Positions 58,784 through 64,000 of a stretch of DNA of 64,000 nucleotides are shown here, one piece after another (the first letter of the stretch is position 1; the number at the start of each line of letters is the position of its first letter). This DNA comes from Mycobacterium sp. IS-1742 (lineage in GTDB: Bacteria; Actinomycetota; Actinomycetes; Mycobacteriales; Mycobacteriaceae). The stretch is from NCBI RefSeq assembly GCF_001500125.1, contig NZ_LQIV01000041.1, forward strand, positions 186,001 to 250,000, written 5' to 3'. The notes under the pieces were generated by a model. It saw only the letters and a program-made list of their open reading frames with translations. It made no database searches and was not told the origin of the DNA. Position numbers and translations under genes: made by a program.

Positions 58784-59638
58784 TCAGTCGAGCAGCACGG
58801 TGGCGAAGGTGCCGACCTGACGGAAGCCGATGCGCGCGTAGGTCGCCCGGGCCACCGTGTTGTAGCTGTTGACGTAGAGGCTCGCGATCCGCCCGCCGCG
58901 CACGACCGCGGCGGCCAGCGCCGCTGTGCCCGCGGTGCCCAGGCCGTGGCCCCGCCAGTCGGGATGAACCCACACCCCCTGGATCTGGCCGACGGCGGGC
59001 GACTGCGAACCGACCTCCGCCTTGAACACCACCTTGCCCTGCTCGAACCGGGCCCAGGCGCGGCCGGAGGCGATCAGCCCGGCGACCCGTCGCCGGTAGC
59101 CGCGGCCGCCGTCGCCGGCCCGGGGGTCGATCCCGACCTCACCGATGAACATGTCGATGGCCGCCACCAGGTAGGCGTCGAGTTCCTCGATCCGCACCGG
59201 ACGCACCGCCGGGTCGACGGGACTCTGTGGTGCGGTGTCGAGGGCCATCAGCGGTTGGTGGTCGCGGACGTCGCGGGCGGGGCCCCAGGCCCGTTCCAGC
59301 CGCCGCCACATCGGCATCACGAGTTCGGTGCGGCCCACCAGCGACGAGCAGCGCCTGGCGCTACTGGTGGCCTTGTCGGCGAAGGCGTGCATGTCGGCGG
59401 GTTCGCCGCGCAGTGGGATGAGGTTCGCCCCGGCGTAGCAGAGCGAATCGGTGGCGCGCCTGCGGGTCCACAGTTCGCCGCCGATCGCGCTGGGTTCGAC
59501 ACCGTGATCCGCCACCCGCGACGCCACCATGCAGGCGCCGACCGGGTCGTCGTCGAGCACACGCTGGACCGCCGCGACGTCGCGCACCACCGAGACTCGA
59601 CGGTCGTCGGCGAGGCGGAATAGCGGCGGAGCCGACAT
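58784..59638 (-). CDS. DUF4081/GNAT acetyltransferase
   Basis: A 284-residue protein with an N-terminal DUF4081 domain (VQRVLDDDPVGACMVASRVADHG and LCYAGANLIPLRGEPADMHAFAD) and a C-terminal GNAT domain with the loop VWVHPDWRGHGLGTAGTAALA and YVNSYNTVARATYARIGF. Rv2867c is the positional counterpart, next to ispG. The family's substrate is not known. Confidence 0.9.
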   Translation of the reverse strand: MSAPPLFRLADDRRVSVVRDVAAVQRVLDDDPVGACMVASRVADHGVEPSAIGGELWTRRRATDSLCYAGANLIPLRGEPADMHAFADKATSSARRCSSLVGRTELVMPMWRRLERAWGPARDVRDHQPLMALDTAPQSPVDPAVRPVRIEELDAYLVAAIDMFIGEVGIDPRAGDGGRGYRRRVAGLIASGRAWARFEQGKVVFKAEVGSQSPAVGQIQGVWVHPDWRGHGLGTAGTAALAAAVVRGGRIASLYVNSYNTVARATYARIGFRQVGTFATVLLD

Positions 59639-59693
59639 CGCGAAGCTGCTTTCTGCTGGACCGAGGCGGTGACACCACTCACCGCGTCGGTGT

Positions 59694-60866
59694 TCAGCTT
59701 ACGGTCACAACCGGTGAACCGCTGGCACTTCCCTCGGTGCTGTCGCCGATCTCGGCCGCGATGCGCATGGCCTCCTCGATCAGCGTCTCGACGATCTGCG
59801 CCTCGGGCACGGTCTTGATGACCTCACCCTTGACGAAGATCTGGCCCTTGCCGTTGCCGGAGGCCACGCCGAGATCGGCTTCGCGCGCTTCGCCCGGACC
59901 GTTGACGACGCAGCCCATGACCGCGACGCGCAACGGCACGTCCATACCCTCGAGGCCCGCGGTGACCTCGTTGGCCAGGGTGTACACGTCGACCTGCGCG
60001 CGACCGCACGACGGGCACGACACGATCTCCAGACCGCGCGGCCGCAGGTTGAGCGACTCGAGGATCTGGTTGCCGACCTTGACCTCCTCGGCGGGCGGCG
60101 CCGACAGCGAGACCCGGATGGTGTCGCCGATGCCCTTGGACAGCAACGCGCCGAAGGCGACCGCGGACTTGATGGTGCCCTGGAAGGCGGGGCCGGCCTC
60201 CGTGACGCCCAGGTGCAGCGGATAGTCGCTCTGGGCGGCCAGCAACTCGTAGGCCGCGACCATCACGACGGGATCGTTGTGCTTGACGCTGATCTTGATG
60301 TCGCCGAAGCCGTGCTCCTCGAACAGCGAGGCCTCCCACAGTGCCGACTCGACGAGCGCCTCGGGCGTGGCCTTGCCGTACTTCTGCAGGAAGCGCTTGT
60401 CCAGCGATCCGGCGTTGACGCCGATCCGGATCGGGATGCCGGCGTCGCCCGCGGCCTTGGCGACCTCCTTGACCCGGCCGTCGAACTCCTTGATGTTGCC
60501 GGGGTTGACGCGCACCGCGGCGCAGCCGGCGTCGATCGCGGCGAAGATGTACTTCGGCTGGAAGTGGATGTCGGCGATCACCGGGATCTTGGACTTCTTG
60601 GCGATGACGGGCAGCGCGTCGGCATCCTCCTGCCGCGGGCACGCGACCCGGACGATGTCGCAGCCCGACGCCGTGAGCTCGGCGATCTGCTGCAGCGTCG
60701 AGTTGATGTCGTGGGTCTTGGTGGTGCACATCGACTGGACCGAGATCGGATGGTCACTGCCCACGCCGACGTCGCGCACCATCAGCTGGCGGGTCCTGCG
60801 CCGAGGCGCCAGCACCGGTGGCGGTGCGGGCGGCATACCAAGCCCGATGACGGGGCCGGAAGTCAT
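59694..60866 (-). CDS. ispG: (E)-4-hydroxy-3-methylbut-2-enyl-diphosphate synthase
   Basis: A 390-residue TIM-barrel iron-sulfur enzyme (gcpE) of the MEP isoprenoid pathway, converting MEcPP to HMBPP. SVQSMCTTKTHD and VRVACPRQEDADAL mark the barrel; the [4Fe-4S] ligands are the cysteines of SCPSCGRAQVD and MGCVVNGPGEA plus a glutamate. The order dxr-rip1-ispG on one strand matches M. tuberculosis Rv2870c-Rv2868c; two MEP enzymes flank the protease. Confidence 0.97.
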   Translation of the reverse strand: MTSGPVIGLGMPPAPPPVLAPRRRTRQLMVRDVGVGSDHPISVQSMCTTKTHDINSTLQQIAELTASGCDIVRVACPRQEDADALPVIAKKSKIPVIADIHFQPKYIFAAIDAGCAAVRVNPGNIKEFDGRVKEVAKAAGDAGIPIRIGVNAGSLDKRFLQKYGKATPEALVESALWEASLFEEHGFGDIKISVKHNDPVVMVAAYELLAAQSDYPLHLGVTEAGPAFQGTIKSAVAFGALLSKGIGDTIRVSLSAPPAEEVKVGNQILESLNLRPRGLEIVSCPSCGRAQVDVYTLANEVTAGLEGMDVPLRVAVMGCVVNGPGEAREADLGVASGNGKGQIFVKGEVIKTVPEAQIVETLIEEAMRIAAEIGDSTEGSASGSPVVTVS

Positions 60867-60874
60867 GTGTTCTC

Positions 60875-62089
60875 CTATTGGAACAACCTGATCGGGTTGA
60901 CCAGGTCAGCGGTCACGGTCAGCAGCATGTAGCCGACCACCACCACCAACACTACGTAGGTGGCGGGCATGAGCTTGAGATAGTTCACCGGCGCCGCGGC
61001 CACCATGCCGCGCGCCGACCGGATCATGTTGCGGATCTTCTCGAACACGGCGATCGCGATGTGCCCGCCGTCGAACGGCAGCAGCGGCACCAGGTTCACC
61101 GCGCCGAGGACGAAGTTCAGCTGGGCCAGGAAGAACCAGAACGCCACCCACAGCCCAGCGTCGACGGTGTCGCCGCCGATGATGCTGGCGCCCACCACGC
61201 TGATCGGCGTCTCGGGATCGCGCTCACCACCGCCGATCGACTCCACCAGTGCGCCCACCTTGGTGGGGATCTTGGCCAGCGACTTGCCCAGTTCGACGGC
61301 GAGGTCGCCGGTGAAGGCGAACGTGGCGGGCACCGCCGACAGCGCGTTGTGCTGAGTGGGCCCGAACTGCGCGGCGGCGATGCCGATGGCGCCGACCGTC
61401 GTCGGCTGGTCGCCCTCGCCGGTGAAGCGCTGGGTCTGGGTGACGTCGACCACCTTGGTGAGCTCTTCGCCGTCCCGCTCGATCACGATCGGAGTCGGGC
61501 CGGAGGACTTCTGCAGCGTCACCCTGGCCTCGTCGAAGGTGGCGACGTCGGTGTCACCGACCCGGACGATCACATCGCCGGCCCGGATGCCGGCCTCCGC
61601 CGCGGGTCCGAGACCCGTGCACTCACCCAGCTCGTCCTTGCTCAGCTGGGATGCGACACAGCCGGTTTCGCCGACGATGGCGGAGGTCGGGGGGTTCAGG
61701 TTCGGCAGTCCCCAGATCACCGCGATGGCGTAGATCAACACCAGGCCGATGACGAAGTTCATCCCCGGACCGGCGAACAGCACGGCGACGCGCTTCCACA
61801 CCTTCTGGCGGTACATCGCGTACGGCCGGTCCTCCGGAGCGAGTTCCTCGACCGAGGTCATCCCGGCGATGTCGCAGAACCCGCCGAGCGGCACGGCCTT
61901 GACGCCGTACTCGGTGCTGCCGAGCCGGTTGGGCCTGCGGGTCGACCACAGGGTGGGACCGAACCCGACGAAATACCGCCGCACCTTCATCCCGGTGGCC
62001 CGCGCCACCCACATGTGGCCGCATTCGTGCAGGGCGACCGACACCAGGATGGCCAGTGCGAAGAGCACGATGCCGAGAGCAAACATCAT
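60875..62089 (-). CDS. rip1: Site-2 intramembrane metalloprotease Rip1
   Basis: A 404-residue S2P/RseP protease that cleaves anti-sigma factors within the membrane. The zinc motif HECGH is at residues 21-25 in the first membrane helix, the third ligand Asp is in LVPLLPFDGGHIA, and a PDZ domain lies between (residues about 120-220). M. tuberculosis Rip1 cleaves RskA, RslA and RsmA and controls the SigK, SigL and SigM regulons. The ATG at 62089 overlaps the dxr stop (ATGA). Confidence 0.96.
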   Translation of the reverse strand: MMFALGIVLFALAILVSVALHECGHMWVARATGMKVRRYFVGFGPTLWSTRRPNRLGSTEYGVKAVPLGGFCDIAGMTSVEELAPEDRPYAMYRQKVWKRVAVLFAGPGMNFVIGLVLIYAIAVIWGLPNLNPPTSAIVGETGCVASQLSKDELGECTGLGPAAEAGIRAGDVIVRVGDTDVATFDEARVTLQKSSGPTPIVIERDGEELTKVVDVTQTQRFTGEGDQPTTVGAIGIAAAQFGPTQHNALSAVPATFAFTGDLAVELGKSLAKIPTKVGALVESIGGGERDPETPISVVGASIIGGDTVDAGLWVAFWFFLAQLNFVLGAVNLVPLLPFDGGHIAIAVFEKIRNMIRSARGMVAAAPVNYLKLMPATYVVLVVVVGYMLLTVTADLVNPIRLFQ

Positions 62090-63264
62090 CTGGTGACTAA
62101 CCCTTTATTCGGAGGTATGGCGGCCTGCTCGACGACTCGCCCGGCGCGGTCCCGAGCCCAGCGCTGCGCATCGAGGACCTCTTCCACGGTAGCGGGTTCG
62201 GCGGCCCACTGGTCGGCAGCGCGCAGGACCTCGGCGACGGTCTCGACGATGCGCGGGAACCGGATGCGGCCGTCGAGGAATGCGGCGGCCGCCTCCTCGT
62301 TGGCGGCGTTGTAGACGGCGGTGAGGCTGCCGCCGCGCCGGCCGGCGTCGGCGGCCAGCTGCACCGCCGGGAACACCTCGTCGTCGAGCGGGAGGAATTC
62401 CCAGGTCGAGGCGGTGGTGAAGTCGCAGGCGAGGGCGGCACCGGGGATCCGGTCGGGCCAGCCCAGCGCGAGCGCGATGGGCAGCTTCATATCCGGTGGG
62501 CTGGCCTGGGCCAGCGTCGACCCGTCGGTGAAGGTGGCCATCGAGTGCACGATCGACTGTGGGTGCACCACGACCTCGATGCGGTCGTAGTCGATGCCGA
62601 ACAGCAGATGCGTCTCGATGAGCTCGAGGCCCTTGTTCACCAGGGTCGCCGAGTTCAGCGTGTTCATCGGCCCCATGGACCAGGTCGGGTGTTTACCCGC
62701 CTGTTCCGGCGTGACGGACTGCAGGTCTGCCGCGGACCACCCGAGGAACGGTCCTCCGGAGGCGGTGAGCACGAGTTTGGCGACCTCGTCGGCGGTGCCG
62801 CCGCGCAGGCACTGGGCCATCGCCGAGTGTTCGGAGTCCACCGGCACGATCTGCCCGGGCGCGGCGGCCCGCAACACCAGTGGCCCGCCGGCGACCAGCG
62901 ACTCCTTGTTGGCCAGGGCCAGACGCGCGCCGGTGGCCAGCGCGGCCAGCGTGGGTTCCAGGCCGAGCGCCCCGACGAGCGCGTTGAGGACCACGTCCGC
63001 CTCGGTGTTCTCGACCAGCCGGGTCACCGCATCGGGTCCGGTGTGGGTGACATCGCCGATCCGCTCGGCCGCAGCGGGGTCGGTGACCGCGACCGCGGTC
63101 GCACCGGTCTCGGCGCGCTGACGGGCCAGCAGATCCGGGTTCGCCCCGCCCGCGGCGAGTCCGACGACCTCGAAGCGGTCGGGATTCGCGGCGATCACGT
63201 CCAGCGCCTGGGTGCCGATCGATCCGGTGCTGCCCAGGATCAGCACCCGAAGTCTTGTGCCCAC
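62086..63264 (-). CDS. dxr: 1-deoxy-D-xylulose 5-phosphate reductoisomerase
   Basis: The 392-residue NADPH-dependent enzyme that makes MEP from DXP, the target of fosmidomycin. LILGSTGSIGTQALDVI is the nucleotide fold; VPVDSEHSAMAQCL and LTASGGPFLGW carry the metal and substrate residues. The GTG at 63264 is the first start of the frame near a conserved N-terminus. It is the first gene of an overlapping dxr-rip1-ispG operon. Confidence 0.97.
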   Translation of the reverse strand: MGTRLRVLILGSTGSIGTQALDVIAANPDRFEVVGLAAGGANPDLLARQRAETGATAVAVTDPAAAERIGDVTHTGPDAVTRLVENTEADVVLNALVGALGLEPTLAALATGARLALANKESLVAGGPLVLRAAAPGQIVPVDSEHSAMAQCLRGGTADEVAKLVLTASGGPFLGWSAADLQSVTPEQAGKHPTWSMGPMNTLNSATLVNKGLELIETHLLFGIDYDRIEVVVHPQSIVHSMATFTDGSTLAQASPPDMKLPIALALGWPDRIPGAALACDFTTASTWEFLPLDDEVFPAVQLAADAGRRGGSLTAVYNAANEEAAAAFLDGRIRFPRIVETVAEVLRAADQWAAEPATVEEVLDAQRWARDRAGRVVEQAAIPPNKGLVTR

Positions 63265-63345
63265 CGGGCCATTGTGCCGCCTGCTGCCCCGACGGCCCTA
63301 GTCGCGCGACGGATGTGACGTGAATCTGACACATCGCCCCGGCGG

Positions 63346-63373
63346 CCATCCGGGGGTGGGGCGCGCCCGAATC
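63346..63373 (+). promoter_or_regulatory. ECF-type promoter of the fasciclin gene (SigK-like)
   Basis: CCATCC (63346-63351) and CGAATC (63368-63373) are 16 bases apart, about 80 bases upstream of the fasciclin lipoprotein start. This resembles what I recall of the mycobacterial SigK promoter, which drives mpt83/mpt70. The consensus is from memory and needs checking. Confidence 0.5.
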
Positions 63374-63453
63374 ACCCGCGTCAGACGTCGAGGCGGCCCC
63401 ACCGCTTCGAGCACGGCGGCACTCGGCCGCACCGGATGAAGGAGACAGTGTCG

Positions 63454-64000
63454 ATGAAGACAACGTTCACGAGCAGGACCATGGCCGCCGCGGGCCTGAG
63501 CGCCCTGGCGATCTTCGGCGTTGCGGCGTGTTCGAGCGAAGAGGCAGGCGACACCGCCACGTCCGCGTCGAGCTCCGCGTCGTCGGCCGTGGAGTCGGCC
63601 ACCACGTCGGCGCCGACGTCGAGTGCGGCCGCCGACCCGGCCGCCAACCTCGTCGGTTCGGGCTGCGCGGCCTACGCCGAGCAGGTGCCCAGCGGGCCGG
63701 GGTCGGTCGCCGGCATGGCACAGGAACCCGTGACCGTGGCGGCCTCGAACAACCCGATGCTCAAGACGCTGACCCAGGCGCTGTCCGGCCAGCTGAACCC
63801 GAACGTCAACCTGGTCTCCACCCTCGACGGCGGTGAGTTCACCGTGTTCGCCCCCACCGACGACGCGTTCGCCAAGCTCGACCCGGCCACCATCGAGACC
63901 CTGAAGACCGACTCGGACCTGCTCACCAGCATCCTGACCTACCACGTGGTGCCGGGACAGGCCGCGCCCGATCAGGTGCCCGGTGACCACAAGACCGTCC
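63454..64000 (+). CDS. Fasciclin-domain lipoprotein, Mpt83/Mpt70-like (N-terminal part)
   Basis: The gene runs off the right edge; 182 residues are visible. An N-terminal signal with lipobox VAAC (C26) is followed by a Ser/Ala/Thr-rich spacer (residues 30-62), then LVGSGCAAYAEQVPSGPGSVAGM, and a FAS1 domain with FTVFAPTDDAFAKL and LTYHVVPGQ. This is the Mpt83/Mpt70 architecture, surface-exposed adhesion-type antigens. ATG 63454 has AAGGAG 9 bases upstream. In M. tuberculosis the two genes lie close to dxr and rip1 in the same order. Confidence 0.92.
   Translation, partial: MKTTFTSRTMAAAGLSALAIFGVAACSSEEAGDTATSASSSASSAVESATTSAPTSSAAADPAANLVGSGCAAYAEQVPSGPGSVAGMAQEPVTVAASNNPMLKTLTQALSGQLNPNVNLVSTLDGGEFTVFAPTDDAFAKLDPATIETLKTDSDLLTSILTYHVVPGQAAPDQVPGDHKTV

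Noticed and set aside
1..64000. tRNA, rRNA, prophage or CRISPR loci
   Set aside because: No cloverleaf sequence with a CCA-type end, no rRNA-like stretch, no integrase/phage structural genes and no spaced repeats were seen. A dedicated scan would be more sensitive.

Overview
The window is chromosomal DNA of a mycobacterium, most likely a fast-growing environmental species (Mycolicibacterium type). The evidence is high GC, GTG and TTG starts, very tight stop/start overlaps, and a gene order that from ald to dxr follows the M. tuberculosis Rv2779c-Rv2873 segment. The order is broken by deletions (no lppU between rpsO and pnp, no ugp operon), a substitution (an ECF-type cobalt transporter where M. 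tuberculosis has nicT) and insertions (an N-acetylglutaminylglutamine amide operon and cobQ). Synteny statements come from memory of the M. tuberculosis gene order, not from a search.

Layout. 1-482: frameshifted tail of a 13E12/DUF222 HNH gene. 507-2238: aldR and ald, divergent. 2241-7864: a SEC-C protein, a class A beta-lactamase, the M16 protease pepR, PNPase and rpsO. 7970-9724: ribF and the DtxR-type regulator mntR, divergent. 9725-12245: the overlapping truB-pptT-pptH operon. 12402-16302: a DUF3558-like exported protein, a CocE-type hydrolase, DUF1802/DUF2277 proteins and an enoyl-CoA hydratase. 16307-24005: the translation operon rimP-nusA-ylxR-infB-rbfA-nrnA-dinF on the minus strand. 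24151-28526: a lipoprotein and ferritin-like pair, proS, efpA. 28560-34083: corrinoid and siroheme genes cysG-cobB-cobO, an I+D chelatase, a GNAT. 34096-38318: mqo, an alpha/beta hydrolase, mycothione reductase. 38322-41262: cobalt transporter cbiO-cbiQ-PDGLE-cbiM and its ArsR regulator. 41273-46252: FadR-SDR-aldC-amidotransferase-glnA4, a gamma-glutamylated-amine catabolic cluster. 46572-50158: NAGGN osmolyte synthesis. 50159-52936: a hydrolase-like protein without the usual serine, a lipoprotein, cobQ. 53007-59638: mapB, a thioesterase, a DUF1707 protein, a lipoprotein PBP, a TetR/thioredoxin-fold pair, two GNATs. 59694-63264: ispG-rip1-dxr. 63454-end: start of an Mpt83/Mpt70-like fasciclin lipoprotein.

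The genes cohere around a few themes. Cobalt import, corrin adenosylation, amidation and side-ring chemistry (cbiMNQO, chelatase, cobO, cobB, cobQ, cysG) all lie within 25 kb. Glutamine chemistry (glnA4 cluster, NAGGN operon) is contiguous around one 319-bp divergent control region. CoA/ACP chemistry (pptT/pptH) and isoprenoid synthesis (ispG, dxr flanking the Rip1 protease) form overlapping operons.

Points most worth a second look: a protein fusing a GyrA-type coiled-coil domain to a GNAT; two tandem identical nine-codon mini-ORFs before mycothione reductase; a 28-bp palindrome sitting on a near-consensus promoter at the cobalt operon; the NAGGN operon in a mycobacterium; and a recurring pattern of -10 boxes 5-8 nt before start codons, which predicts leaderless mRNAs.
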